Made by a program: the position numbers and the translations under genes. This document shows positions 34,906-48,189 of a DNA stretch of 64,000 nucleotides, one piece after another. This DNA is from Pestalotiopsis fici W106-1 (lineage: Eukaryota > Ascomycota > Sordariomycetes > Amphisphaeriales > Sporocadaceae): positions 1,194,619-1,258,618 of the forward strand of contig NW_006917092.1 of assembly GCF_000516985.1 (NCBI RefSeq), given 5' to 3'. Position 1 is the first letter of the stretch. Each line of letters starts with the position of its first letter. A model generated the notes under the pieces. That model searched no databases, was not told where the DNA came from, and saw only the letters and a program-made list of their open reading frames with translations.

Positions 34906-37900
34906 TATGCTATAAGCCGACTGTTGCCGGTGGGTATGTGGTTTAGGCTATCAACAGTGAGGATGCTCAATGGTATCGGACGATCCTTGGAGCTTTCGAG
35001 GCGAGGAGAGGTCAATTGATGAATGGTCAATGCCAAGGAAAGATATGACGGTGATGTTGAGTTGCGAGGATGATCTGCTGAGCCGAGAAGACTGACAAGT
35101 TGAGGGGTGAAGCTTGAGGATATATCCAGTTGAAAATAATCTGATTATGGACGGCCAAATGCAGGAACAGGACTTGGGGATTGTTGGATAAGTATAATCA
35201 CAGTAAGAGAAAAAGACCCTGGTTCCTTGGAATCCTGACCGTTGGAGCAGAGGCTTGCCCAGCTTGAGCTCTAGCTTGGCCCAAAATAACATCGAGGTTA
35301 GATTTGCTGATGAGATGCCCACCCCTCCAGCCTGGCCTAACAGCCAGCTGCGAGAGCGGCCAGTGCCACTGTGAGAGAATGGCCCTACGGCTCAGCTGAA
35401 TAGACCAATGCGGACTGCGGCGGACTGGCCGCCAGTGAATACGCCCACGGCAGCCCGGCTCTCATGCCCTGGAGAAAGCGTGGCAGGTCAAGGTTCACAC
35501 CAGAGAGCAAATGGCGGAGATCCACCCACCGTAAGCCTGGTCAGCCGGGTCAAGACAAGTGGGAATTGGAATGTAGTGCCAAAGATGCTGTGACGCGGTC
35601 ACGGAGGAGACGAAGGAGTGCAAGTGCTAATGAGCTCTCGACCGATTTGGTTTAGCGGCAGGGTTATAGGAACATGGGATATATTTGAATTTCGCTACAT
35701 CGCGCACTATATCCAAGTACAGGCAGAGAGACAGTAAAACGTACCCGAACCTGCTTTGTGATGAAATTCTGGCGGGCATGTAACCTGCCTGCAGTGACCA
35801 CAAACGTGCATAGCACATGGCAGTATAGTAGACAAGGAAACATTGTTTCATCGCCGTTTGCCACGTTCCTGTATATGCAGGCCACAACAACGTGGTGCTG
35901 TCTAGGAACAAGCCATGCATGCCATGATGCTATGAGGGGCGAGCGAGCGTGAGCCAGTGTTCTTCAGTCAGTGCATTGTAGGCCTAGCAAGTAGACGAGG
36001 GTTCGGCGCCCATGCTGCCTCGAGCATCCATAAGCTCTTTGATGGAGAGCCAAAACGGAATACGTTAGGCTAGATCGGTATCCCCAAAATAAACTGACGA
36101 CGACGATGAGAGATCGCGATTACTTGAGCATTGACCATTGTTACTCGGAGAATTTTCAACGTGGAGCAGCTGTCCCTTAGTTGCACTGTGTTGCGATCTT
36201 GGAGTAGGACATCTAAGGCCGTGCCTCAATCTCTTCTCCTCTTCTGGGGGCAAGTGCCATGTAATACGTGCGTGGGAATGATCTTGCTTACCAGTTTCAT
36301 CTTGTCGATGCGGTTGCAAATGTTCGGTATCGCGTCTCAGCCAGTACGAGCGGGGGCCCTTACGGCCTTCAGTGGCTCTCCATCTATATGCGCCGCACTA
36401 ACGCAGCCAATTTTGGTATGTTTTGGCGAGATCCTCCGCCATAATAAGCCGCAACCCCCAATTTTGTCTACCTTTTTGCCAACACATCGTTGATATCGAA
36501 CATGGTGAGCTTGGGGGAGAAAAATGCTTCACTGCCCTCTTGCGACTGAAATATCTTTGAACGTCTCCAATCGCTAGATGAAGTAAAAATTGAATGTGTA
36601 TCCTCGAGGCCCAGCCCTTCATAATCAAGCGTCCTTGGCTAAAGGAAGGACTGCTTTGTGCGTATAGCCTCTAAGCGCAAGCTATCAGTTCGATTGCTTG
36701 GCACGTATTCGGAACCGTGCGAAAGGAAGGATCTCCGGCTAAAATCTCCAGCATCTCGAATTTAGCAAGACGAATCATCTGATATCCAGCAGTCTCTTCT
36801 CTCCGGTGCCCAGCAGGCTACGGGAGACGGTGAATGCTTGACTTGATTTTGTTGTTGGTAATCCTTTTTCGGCAAGCTTCATCTCCTAGCAAAAGCACGA
36901 GCATCAATACAGGGCACAACGATTGCGCAACGCTCGTCGATCTCTACCTTACTGGGCCGGATCCTTTCCGCACTTTGGCATAGAAAACAAGGTCGACAAA
37001 ATGACTGTATCCTTACTATGGTTCTTAAAACACACACAATCGCGGGGATCTGGAGTCTCTCTGCGACCAGGTCCGGATGCGGCCGGCTGCGCAATCTTCC
37101 AGCGAGATCCTGATGCATACAAAAAAGGTTTTCCAATTCGAGTGTAGCTTCACAGAACATTTGTTTTCATTCCATCTGCAAACCCTTGCCATCCGTCAAA
37201 CACTGGCCAGCGCTCTATGGGCAAAGATCGTCCAGCTAAAGCTACCCATTCGGGTACCGTACACTGGCTGTCAGGCCAATGAGGTGAATTAAGCCTAGGA
37301 GCCCTTAGCTACCCTGCTGTAGCTCTGGCAGATCCATCGCCTCCACTAGGGATGTAACCTCGAGTTGAGGCGGAATGACCAGGAGAAGAAAAAGCACAAC
37401 GCTTGTAAGCATGTTTGTAGCTTTCAGATGCGGTTCTAGGACTAGGGGTCTTCTCAGGGCTCGGGCCATCCTTTTCAGTACCGATTTGGTGGCGCAAACT
37501 ATGATAGATCTCTACTAAACTGTGAGCATCAATAATACGACATATACCATCGAAAACTAACAGTGATGTGTGTGTGTTTCCATCACCTATACGTGATCGT
37601 CGCCAGACACTAGCTAGCAGTATAGTCGATCCGCTACTGCTAGCTCTTAACGACGTGCTGGTATCTAGCGGTTCACCCTGATCCCCGGAGGCTCTTTGAT
37701 TCGGGGCTTGGCATTTAGTGTTCGCAAGCATTCGCTCCTCTCCCTCCGCCCATACAAACTTGATCGCCGCCCTCCATGATCGAGAAAGCGCCTGCTGCAG
37801 ACAATGCGGGGGCTAGCTAGCTGACAGATTCTCAAGGTCTTGAGATGAGTAAACCAAAACAAAAGGACGTATTTCCCATCCAATCAGTGAATACTGTGGC

Positions 37901-40900
37901 TTGCAGGAAATGTTTCTATTTCCGTACCAAGCTGCCAAGGGCCTCGAGATGTAAACATTCATCCTTGCCTCCACGTGCAGGCGTACCTTTCGTACCCTTT
38001 TTCTGTTCTCTGGCGTGCTTCCTTCCCACAACCCACCGCAGAATAGGATTGCACACGAGTATTTCCCCGGGCAGCGAAAGCACTGGCCTCAGCTTGATCG
38101 TAGTGCATGCGAGCTAGAATTGCGGCTTGGTAACGTTTGAAAGCTCCACTGGCACTTTCGGACACGATCCGCACGGCCCTAGGAGGAGCTCGATTTCATA
38201 CCTACATTTTACCAGGTACCTAGGTAACCTAGAGCGCTGTCTATACACATGGTGTATAATTACATGTTACTCCCTCGAGCGAGCATGATATGATATATAA
38301 AAATACAAGGGCTTCATTTGCTGCATTAAGAAACAAATAATTACCAACTTGAAGATAAATTCCATTTGTCAAATACTGATCATGTTTACGATTCGAGATA
38401 TGATTTTCGCTCCAGCTGCGTCGTGACAAGCTACAGCCAAGACAAGATGGATTATGTACGTAAAACCAAGAAGACTTTTGGCCCAAAAGGGAGGGCGCAA
38501 GGCCACGTGGTAATGAGAGGAACAGCTTCTCCCAGGGCCAATCATGTCCTTTACATAACATAAAGTTGAGACCACAAGTAAGCATTGTACCGGATCCTTG
38601 GGTGAGCAAACCCGCCAAGATCGCCTTTGAGGCGCAAGTTATGTGCCTATTCCAAGATACGCTGCTTAGGTCATCTCTAGTTATTGTTATCTCGGGCACA
38701 TGTGGGCGGAAAATTGTTACCGCTAGCGTTCATTATCAGTGAGTCTCATTCGCTCATAGCAATCATTGTGCACTTAGGATCGATGTGTTGTTCAACCCCA
38801 GATTAGATCCTCGGGCTGAATGAACTACACACTACGAGGTAGGCGTACCCGCTAAGCCCACAAAAGTCGGCGAGGCCCTACTGCAGTTTTTGGCGTTTCA
38901 TAAAGGCTCTGAGTAAGCTGGCTGGTGCAACGTCATTGAAGTTAAATACTTTGCTTTGGAATATCTTGCAAAAGAGGTAGCAATATGGTTAGTAGCTTAG
39001 TAGACAAGATCCCAAAAGTCCCGCTGAAACGAAGATTGCTAGAAAGCTTGGCTGGAGGCGATGGCGATGCCGACTAGCCGCTTCCTCTGTAGGATTCTTA
39101 TCCGATCGATCAGCGTGATCAGCATGGCGAGACACACAAAGAGTTCCAATTGAGATCTAGGCTGGCGGTTGGCTCTTGTAGCAATGCATATATTGTGACA
39201 CATGGAGATATTGGGTTGCAGATCACTTGGTGCAAGGTGGTCAGCGTAGTGCTTGGCTATAGATATCCGCTCCCACGTGGTTTATCTATGTCCTGTCTTA
39301 CTGATACGTTTTATAGGTCTTGGCGATACGGGCTTTGGTTTTTGTTACGACTTTTGAACTGTCCTGTAATCGGGAGGTAGATAACACGGCGGGACATGCC
39401 TCTGTAACTGTAACGAATTCGGCCACTGGGCAAAAGTCCGTTCATGGGGGTTCGGTTCCGACTTGAGGCACTTAAAAGACGCGGTCCCGAAACCACATGG
39501 GCCTGGGTGATTCCCCATTTTTTTTAACGGGTGGCCAGGTTCCAACTAGATTTCTGGTCTCGAATGGCCGTTGCGTTGTGGCAAATATCCCGGACCACGG
39601 TCGGATGCCGACATTGATCCCATCGCCATGTTAGGCAAAATTTCGCGGGATGATAACGGATGGCGGAGTGGACGCGCGATTGCTTCAAGTCGACCCTGGA
39701 CGGTGCGTTGCCTTGGGCATGTCGTGGGCAAAAGGTGATGCAGTGGGATCTAATTGCCTTCCCTTCGCAATCTTTTCCCCCACCTATCACATCAATAATA
39801 AAAAAAGACTTGTTGATTAATTCTCATCATACGATGGCTCGCATATTAGAAAGATCCATCTGCATCTCGCGCATATAAATGTCTGCTTCAGTATCTACAG
39901 ATTTATCGAGTTTACTGCAATTTACTATGAACCAATTGCGTCACAGCAGTAATACCTCTAGCTATCCTACAAGAGTTCTGCAGTATACTCGTCGATCACT
40001 GTGGAGTTGATGGGTCAGCACGCACTGACAACCAAGATCACGTTGAGTAATACAAGGTGAATGGCAAGTCTAAAAGAGTCCAGGGCATTCGGGTGCTACC
40101 TAAGCTGGGGGGCATCCGGGGCTTTTCGAAGACTTTCAATGCTCCACCAAGGGAGAAACGGCCCTATCATGTTGAGAGGGCCCCTGTCTGTCTAGCAACA
40201 AAAGAAGAGACAGACGGGCTAGGAATCAGATCCTACCTGTCTGTTTGAACCATCTAGGTGGCCGGCATGCATCAAGCCTCGCGGGTTGCGACGCCCAAAT
40301 GGCTTGGATGCTGCCTTCTCTTTGGCTGGACGCGGAATAGAGTTGTCTAGGGCCATTCAAATCAGTGTGCTGCGTTACATCGTCGTGATTCCTTCAGAAG
40401 CTACCCTAGTAAGGCGGTGACTTCTGGCCAGAGGGACAGCCAGCAGACAAGAACAATTTGAGGCTGACCTAGTCTAGCACTCATTTCACAGTAATATTCC
40501 TTTGATGCAGAGGACTGACTGACTGACCGACTGCTTTGTGCGCAGGGAGAGAACGATCTATCTGTCTGGGCATTGTGTCAAAGGTACTTTGGTATAGCTT
40601 GGAAAAAATGCTTGCATGTCGATAAAGTACGAAGCTGAACTGTGAAAGAAAGGGTACGTGAAGTGGCTGTCAAGGAAGCAGGAATGTCAAAATGCTTCAG
40701 GTACAGACAATCAAAAGACGAATCTATCGCGAGACTGTCCTGTGAAAGGCTGAGCTGAAGGTTCGGTGTTGGAACCAACACTAGCTCAGCTGAAAGCCAC
40801 TGGTGACAGCGTTATGGTAGTGGGACATTTCAGTGTCTGCCCCTGTGAAGGCTGGGGCGCAGCAGCACAATTCACAGCGCACACAGCATGATATAGCACG

Positions 40901-41564
40901 AAACGCATGAGAGCCCTGAGTGCAGTGCCGTCCGTGTCCATTCTGTGCCGCCCAGTGTATCATGCCCACGCGCCAGCAGCCACAGAGAATTCGTAATGGT
41001 CGCACCGTTGAGGTGCATTATTGATTCTAAGTTAAGCATCCCGCCGATTTGTCGTTGAGTCAATGGGTTATGTCGGCCAGGCAAGAAAGGTTCCATTGTC
41101 GCTGCAGCACTAGAAGCATGCTTACATAGTACATCATGAGTGGGCATTTATTATAGTAAGTCGCCCAGCTCGAAACACGCAATTCTCAAAGTGATTCGTC
41201 TCGGCATCACTCACTAGATCCTGTCCACTGGAGATCTTCTCTTGGCCTTTACTGGTTTCTCCTTGGCTTTCTTCTCATAGAACTATACTTTAGACGCGAT
41301 AATTTCCATCATTTCTGGTTTCGAATATCTCCATCATCAACACAACAATCATCTCCATACTCCAAAGCTGCAACTACAGGCAACCATTTAAAGCAAGCCT
41401 TTCATTGGAGCTTTGTGAGCCACACACACCCCCATTGGTTTCGGTTATACACTATAGAGCAAAGATCATCGCATCCATATAATCTTATTTGCTGGTTTCC
41501 CCGCGTCTCGAGCAAAACCGACAACACTCTTGTCACAAGGGCTGCCTTCTTTCGACAGATCGCA
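34906..41564. other. 6.7-kb region without a recognisable gene
   Basis: The longest gene-poor stretch of the window. Frames of 90-150 codons occur at 36131-36493 (+), 37309-37731 (-) and 38241-38699 (-), but none shows a known domain or splice-consistent extension. AGGTACCTAGGTA-like palindromic motifs occur near 38214-38232 and CTAG-rich sequence near 37600-37830. ATCTCGCGCA followed by TATAAAT lies at 39864-39880 with no gene clearly behind it. It may hold relics of a decayed gene or transposon. Confidence 0.5.
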
Positions 41565-42824
41565 ATGTCTTCCATCCCTCACCTTGTCGCCGTCACGGCC
41601 ACCAAGGTCCTCCGCAGAGACGACGACGACAACAGCAACGGCGACTGCTATACTGCCACGCCCGGTCCCAACGGTTACGTCGGTGACCCGAACGCTTGCA
41701 ATGCCTACTACAACTACAACCCGCAATATGCGCCCGCCGTGGCCGTAGCTGTACTTTTTGCCATTTTCTTTGGCGCACATCTCTTCCAGGGTATTGCATA
41801 CAAGAAGGTTGGTTTGACAAAATCTTCTCGAGTATCTCTTCTAGACTAACATGGGCATTCCAGCGTTACACTTGGGTCGTCATCATGGGAGCTTGCTGGG
41901 AAATGGTTGCCTTTATCCTGCACTCGGTCGGTAGCAAGAACCAGCAGAATGTCGGCTATGCCACAGCATGGCAGATTCTGTTCTTGCTCGCTCCTCTCTG
42001 GATCAACGCCTTTGTCTACATGACTTTTGCTCGCGAGGCCTACTTCTTCCTGCCCGAGGGCGACCGCAGAATCCGCGGCATCAATGCCACTTCTATTGCC
42101 AAGTGGTTCGTCGGCGCTGACGTTCTCACCTTTATGTAAGCACAAGAACAGCGTTCCTCTACCCTTGTCTCGATAGCTGACATTTTGCATAGCGTACAAG
42201 GTGCTGGTGGTATCATGGCCAGCCCTGGTGCAGGTGCCGAGACCATCAAGACCGGTTTGAACATCTACCTCGCCGGCATGGGTTTCCAGCAGTTCTTTAT
42301 CCTGCTCTTCCTCTGGCTCATGATCGAGTTCCACATTCGCTGCAACTCCTGGGGACCCAGCGGTGCCGCTTCCTACGGTGCCGGCAAGCGTAACTGGAGA
42401 CCCCTCCACTATGCTCTATACGCCACTCTGGGCTGCATCACGATTCGTGTCATCTACCGTATTGCTGAGTTCGCCGGTGGCATCAAGCCCTCCAACCCCA
42501 TCCCCTTCCACGAGGTAAGCCCCACCACCAGTGAAAATATTCCTACTAGTTGAATCCAAACTCTAACCGCTGCGTCTATAGGAGTACTCCTATGCCCTCG
42601 ACTGTTTCCCCATGATGGTCGCCCTCCTCATCCTCGCCGTCTGGCACCCTGGCCGCTTCCTCGTCGGCCCCGGCAGCGAGTTCCCCAAGCTGTCCAAGGC
42701 CCAGAAGAAGCAGGCCAAGGCCGACCGCAAGGCTGCCAAGTACGCCGCCAAGCACGGTGGCAAGGCCGTCCCCGGCCACATTACGGACGAGTACGAGGTC
42801 ACCGAGTACGGCAGCCGCCAGTAA
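41565..42824 (+). CDS. RTA1-family seven-helix membrane protein
   Basis: Four exons (41565-41807, 41864-42135, 42193-42514, 42582-42824) give 359 aa. The N-terminus is hydrophilic and D/N-rich with a Cys/Tyr-rich ectodomain-like stretch, followed by about seven hydrophobic helices (for example AVAVAVLFAIFFGAHLF, YALYATLGCITIRVIYRI). The segments QGAGGIMASPGA and IEFHIRCNSWGPSG in helices IV-V are typical of fungal RTA1/RTM1-like proteins. The C-terminus is a cytosolic Lys/Ala-rich tail. Family members in yeast confer resistance to 7-aminocholesterol or other amphiphiles or belong to the lipid-translocating exporter group; their exact activity is poorly known. It lies between the regulator and the aminotransferase of the cluster, where HC-toxin and apicidin clusters have an MFS pump. 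An export or tolerance role is possible but inferred from position only. The start is the ATG matching the family N-terminus, not the longer upstream frame. Confidence 0.85.
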
Positions 42825-45068
42825 ATGGTCTAGACGAGAGTCATCTGACCGAGGACAAGATCAATTATCAGTGCTAGATGAGGGCTTATACTGTAATGAG
42901 GAATGTGTGTGCATTGAGCAAGGCTCAGTGGGGGAATTAAAATACAGGGTGGAATAGATTGGGTTCGGTGAGATTGTGGGTGCTTGGCACTGTGTAGAAT
43001 GGTACGGGGCTCTGGATAGAGGAGTGTTTCTTTTCTTGGCGTTTTGGTTACATTTCGATATTTAACTATACTCAGTATTCACGTAGTAGGACTTACGAAT
43101 TTACAATGCATTGGGATAATTCAACGAAGTCAATCTACACTGCCCATGTCCCAACCAAGTCGGAAGCGAGCGTTGCATCAAACAAAGTAGCAAGTTGCAC
43201 TCACTCTTCACTTCCTCTCCACAGAGTGTGACAAGACATCAAGACAATAGTCTAGGTGACAAGAAGATCATGTAAAATATCCATGCCTGAATGGTATCCC
43301 AGCTATCCGGTTGCTTGGTACATGCAAAAATATGCAAGCTGATGGCCCAGAGCCGACCATGGCTAAAAGCTGGCCTTCCGACTACGCCGGTCCATGGGCC
43401 GGGTAAGGGTCCTATCAGATCATGTCCACAACCCCGCTCCCACAGGGCATAGGTATTTTTGACGAATCCTGAATCTTCCTTGTAGTATCCCTTGCAGCAT
43501 CTCTTGATAAGATGTTGATTGGATGAAATGACACAAGTGTAGGACTCGAACTGCATTTTATAACGGAGTAGCTAGTATGTTGTATCATAACACAATGACA
43601 GTGTGAATGGTGCATCCTTGAATATTGCAGCTTTAAAAAATCGCCAACCAATTACGCGCGACTTTTCTAAATAGCTAAATACGTAAGTATCTATTTGGTG
43701 GCATAAAGTCATGACATTACCTCTCCGACTGGGGTCCGGATAATCTGACTTGCTTGCACTAGTTACAGTACAACTCATGTATGAAGATAGGTCCATGACT
43801 TCTACGAACATCATCTTCACTCCTTCGACCGCCGATCATCAGTGTTCCAATTTCACCGATTTCGTTATGTTCCCAAAATATCATAGGTGAATTGCAGTGA
43901 TGAATTCGGTCATGAATCTTCTCGGACATCATGAACTCGTATCCGTATCAAATTTGCACATAAAACTCAAGATGATATGCTCAGACTTGAGGATCCTGAC
44001 GAATGCTACAGAGCCATCGTGGAATCCTAGTACGGGAATCCAATTGATCGCGTGCGTCGTTGACTACTTAGGGAACAATGAATTCATACTCGGTGTGTAT
44101 TTCCACAAGCTATAGGAGATTTCACTTAGTGCCAAATTTGTCGCATTTGTCTGCTATCTCTGCATGTTTTTCTCTCTTGAGTTTAGCTGATCGAACTAAC
44201 AGTCCTGCGACGAGGTAGATGGCGCCAGCAAGCTATTTGTTGGTACATCGAAAGTGAGTATCACTTTTGATAAATAGGCTAATAACTTAGGGTAGGAGGA
44301 GTGTGATCTGTCAGCTTACTTTTTTACCTAGACCAGTATGCCACGTAAGCTGGCCCCCATTGTGGCATAACGCGTTGACTTTTGCTATGGATACTTAGGG
44401 ACAATTCTCAAATAGGAACAAGGAGGCTTTTCTAGTTTCCTTTGATAGAGTGCTGACAAGCTTGACAATTCGTGAGTCCAAGATATCTTATCGCGTATTC
44501 CCATCCGCACAGGCACCGGCTGGTTCTCGTATTCTGATGACTAGAGGATCTCTCATGTTTATGACTTCCAACGTTACTGATGCATGCTATCAAGCAAATG
44601 ACCTCTGTAACACAATTCGCCCCCTATTGGGCTGCGTATCACTGCCTGCAGGATTGGTTGTGTGTCCATATGTACACATTGTAATATTGCCCCACAAAGT
44701 TTGGATGTCTTCAAATCTCCCCCGATCCTGAGTGAATACTTCTTCAGTTGTTTCACAATAGGACGCTCTTGATATAGGAAAAGTCTACAAGGAGTAGTAG
44801 TAATTTTCATCGTACATCAGAAATCAAGTGGAAGCTCTATCCAAAGTATACGGAAATCGTTGAATGTCTAAGGTCTATTATCCTAATGAGAATGATGACG
44901 CCCAATGTGGGTGTGTAGTTTTGAAGAATGCTATGTATTTAACAAGGACCAATAAAATTACCCCATGCACTATTTGATATTCAAGGTAGGAACTCTGTCA
45001 ACGCCTAAATTCAGAAATAAGCCATACGCCACATGGAAGCAGATCAAAGCTCAATGAGTCCAGTAGGA
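42825..45068. other. Intergenic region between RTA1-like gene and aminotransferase
   Basis: About 2.2 kb, AT-rich. No gene, RNA gene or clear repeat was recognised. It contains the 3' UTRs of both flanking genes, which converge on it. Confidence 0.55.
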
Positions 45069-46375
45069 TCACCCACGGGATAGGTGCACAGCGTTCCACA
45101 ATCCATCAGAAACGCTCTTGACTGTGCTCATAAGGAGCGACCACTGGCTGCTCACGGCACCAACAGCCGGAGGAGCAGCCGATGGTAGTTGGGGGTAGCC
45201 GGTCACCTCCCAGCACCAGTCTTCAGTGTCGGCGGAGTTGCCCCTTTGGATGGAGGCCATGAGTCGCGAGAGCTCAACCAGCTTACCATTACCGGCTTCG
45301 GAGCTGCGGAACGAGTACTTCTCTTGTGTGGAAAGCCTCGTGATGCTGCGCACGGGCACGGCTGCAGCAGCTGTACCAACGGCCACGACCTCGTCTAGAT
45401 TTGAAATCGACGAAAATGGAACCTACAATTCAACACGTTAGTCTATTATCGGGAAGTTATGTTGCAGTAAATCAGTTATGCTTACCTCGCCCTTTTCGAC
45501 AATCCAGCCCTCGCGCTCCGCCAACCTGACCATGCTGTCACTCGTAGTGCTAGCAATTGCATTCTCCGTTTGAGGAACAATGAGGACGTCCTTGCCGTCG
45601 CTGCGCATCTTGTGGCCCAGGAACCCACTGGTGGAGAACTCCTCAATCAGGGTGCGGGTGGCGCTGTCCAGGTGCAGCGTGATGCCAAACCCCATCTCCT
45701 TGGCCTTGGCCGCATGCCGCCAGACAGGTGCGTAGTTGCCGCCAACCTTGTAGCCTCCCATGCCGCGAGGCGCGGCGCGGTCAAAGTCCTCGAGTACGAC
45801 GCCGTCAATGGCCGCGGATCCGTGGTATGGGCGCGTGGGCTGCACATAGACGGCCAGGATTACCTCCTCGGGTGGAGCGAGAGCCAGACGGGTCGAGGCG
45901 CCGAATAGCACGGGTCGAATGTATAGGTACGCCTCCTCGCCAGCGGGGGGCACGAATTCGGCATTGTGTGCCACTGCCAGCCGCAGGCACTCGAGAAAGA
46001 GGTCCTCGGATGGCGCCGGTAGAGAGACAGAGCCAGCGGACCGCTGCATGCGTGCCGCGTGGAATCGGGGCCGGAACACGGTGATTTTGTCGCCCTCGGC
46101 GCGGAACGCCTTTAGGCCCTCATAGCACTGCTGGCCATAGTTGAGGCCTGGCGAGAGCCCGCTGACGCTAATGTTGGTGTCTGCCACCAGCTTCGGCTCT
46201 GTCCACTGGCCCGTCGACAGGTGAAAACGAGTCTCGATGTGGCCATTTACCTCAAGGTCATAGGCGAGGCCAAGTGTCGACCAGTCTACCATGGATGATT
46301 AGCAAATGTAGTTTTATACTCGCAAGTTATCGAGGAAATCATACCAATGTCCTTCTTTGCAGCTGGTGCAGACAT
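45069..46375 (-). CDS. Branched-chain amino acid aminotransferase-like protein (ToxF type)
   Basis: Three exons (46375-46345, 46285-45486, 45422-45069) give 394 aa. The class IV PLP fold is recognisable: NYGQQCYEGLKAFR, FRPRFHAARMQRSA, YIRPVLFGAS, then GGYKVGGNYAPV with the PLP lysine at about residue 190, and TSGFLGHKM in the C-terminal half. It starts MSAPAAKKDIDWS without a mitochondrial presequence, so a cytosolic location is likely, unlike mitochondrial BCATs. In the HC-toxin cluster the homologue ToxF is thought to aminate the 2-oxo precursor of the 2-amino-decanoic acid side chain. I infer the same role here, downstream of FAS and P450. It lies 1.8 kb from the P450 on the same strand. 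The PLP lysine and the rest of the core look intact. Confidence 0.92.
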
Positions 46376-48189
46376 CTTTGAAATGTCCGAAGGCGAGACA
46401 GGGTAAAACGATACAAGACGTCAAGCATGAGTTTCTGCTAGACCGCCCTCAGCCTGCAATGTTCAACAGTGTTTGACAATGCGTGTCTGGTAATAATCAA
46501 CTTGTATGGGAAATAAATGCGAGTATCTTGTCAAAAGCGAATGTTGATGTCACTCTCAATACTTGTGTTGTTGAATTATGGTATTGATTATAGGATTCTA
46601 GATTCTATAGCCTGGCATCACTTATAAACCGTATGTAAAGCGACCAACATTGCAAATATTGCAACCACGCACTGAGATGGTGGTGGCAGTAATGATGACT
46701 CTCAACTTACTGGTTTCACTGGGGTTGACAATGGTTCTAGCGGATGATGATGCGACAGAAAAGCGTAATCATGGTGTTATCGAGACGCAATGAGAAGGAC
46801 TGGACGCCTTTTTGGTGGGCGTGTAGTAAATCACCAACAGTAAGCCCACCATTAGCGAGGACCTTTTGTGGTGACGCCCTAACTACCTGGAGCTGAAGAA
46901 TTGATTGGACCAATAATGATTTTCCCACTATTCTGAGCATCAAGCAAATCTCTTTAGTTGCGAAAAAGAAAAATTCAAGATCTTTTGTCGTTTGTGGCCT
47001 TTTCGTCACTCTTTTTGTCCTTCTCCTAGCAGGTAACAGTCGATGATCTGCTTTTGTTCATTGCAGCTTTCGAGCAAGTCAATCACATCGCAGCGTTTGA
47101 GGGGGCGGCACTAATGTAGCCTCCTCATAATGTAGTGTTGTGACTGCTGACTACTAGCGGGACAGCTCCATTTGATGATAATTCAGCGGCATGCCAAAGC
47201 CGATTACTTCGTATGAGGTCGGCCGTTGTACAATATTCATGTTCAAAGGAGTGGGAGTTAGCTGCATAATGGCTGCCGCACGGTCCCATGAGCCAGCCTA
47301 GGCCAACAAATGCTACAACCCATTTTCAGGGTACCAAAGGGTCCTTGCATGGCCCTAGTTGGAGCTGAACTGAGCTCTGCTCGACACATAAGGTTCGCTG
47401 CCAGTCCGACACGCGATCCTTTGATGCAATCCGACGATAGAGTACATACGTAGTGGAGCAAGTGGCTGGACCCGTGGACCTTTCCTCATTCCCTCGAATT
47501 GCCCCCGACTCGAGATTCTGAATCATGCTGGATGGACTCTGCCATGAGCTTAGTTACCATGGCATTATTCACAGAAACAAGCCTAAGGCCTATTAAAAGC
47601 TGATGAGCAGGATTCTGCACCCCAAAAGTCGGCCGCTTCGTATATGAACAACAAACTACAACATTTTCGTCCTATAGTATATCAAGAGAATGCGTCATGT
47701 TGTTTCTAATAAATGCCAAAATTTTGTGGCCGGAATTGCGTTTGTATCAGCATTCAGAACTCGTCCTGTCTGACAGGGCCGTGGATGATCAGGTGTGATA
47801 CATGGCTGGCAAGGTGTTATCCCTTCCATCAAGGTAATTAGCAGTAAAGCACTCGAGATAATTCAACGAATGGAGACTTTGGAACATTATTTTAGAAAAA
47901 GAAGAATAAGAAGAAGCAGAAATTGAGAAGGGTATGTCGAGAAGTACTAGAGTAAAGTATTCGTGAAAGCTGTAACTACAAGGGAAGTAAAACCAAAGCA
48001 ATCGCCCTAAAACGCCCTTAATCAACAACCCCGCCAAAACAACATGCGCTTCCCAACCATCTACACAACTGCATCGTTTCTACGCGGACTAAAGTCCTAT
48101 GATACAGATGAAATCTTGTGTGCCTCAACAGAAGATCACCCAGCCGTCAAGATGCATCATTTTTCGAAAACGCTCTCGATTCCTACACT
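46376..48189. other. Aminotransferase promoter and P450 3' region
   Basis: About 1.8 kb with no supported gene. Minus-strand TGACGTC lies about 45 bp before the aminotransferase ATG (46417-46423). The right part contains the P450 3' UTR. Open frames here are short and featureless. Confidence 0.55.

Noticed and set aside
36131..36493. Open frame of 120 codons (+)
   Set aside because: No recognisable domain, no plausible splice extension, and overlapping frames of similar length on the other strand.
37309..37731. Open frame of 140 codons (-)
   Set aside because: Low-complexity Ser/Arg-rich translation without family features; the surrounding DNA is CTAG-rich and looks decayed.
39420..39500. 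Possible tRNA T-loop (gggttcggttcc)
   Set aside because: No cloverleaf could be built around it: the acceptor and anticodon stems do not pair.
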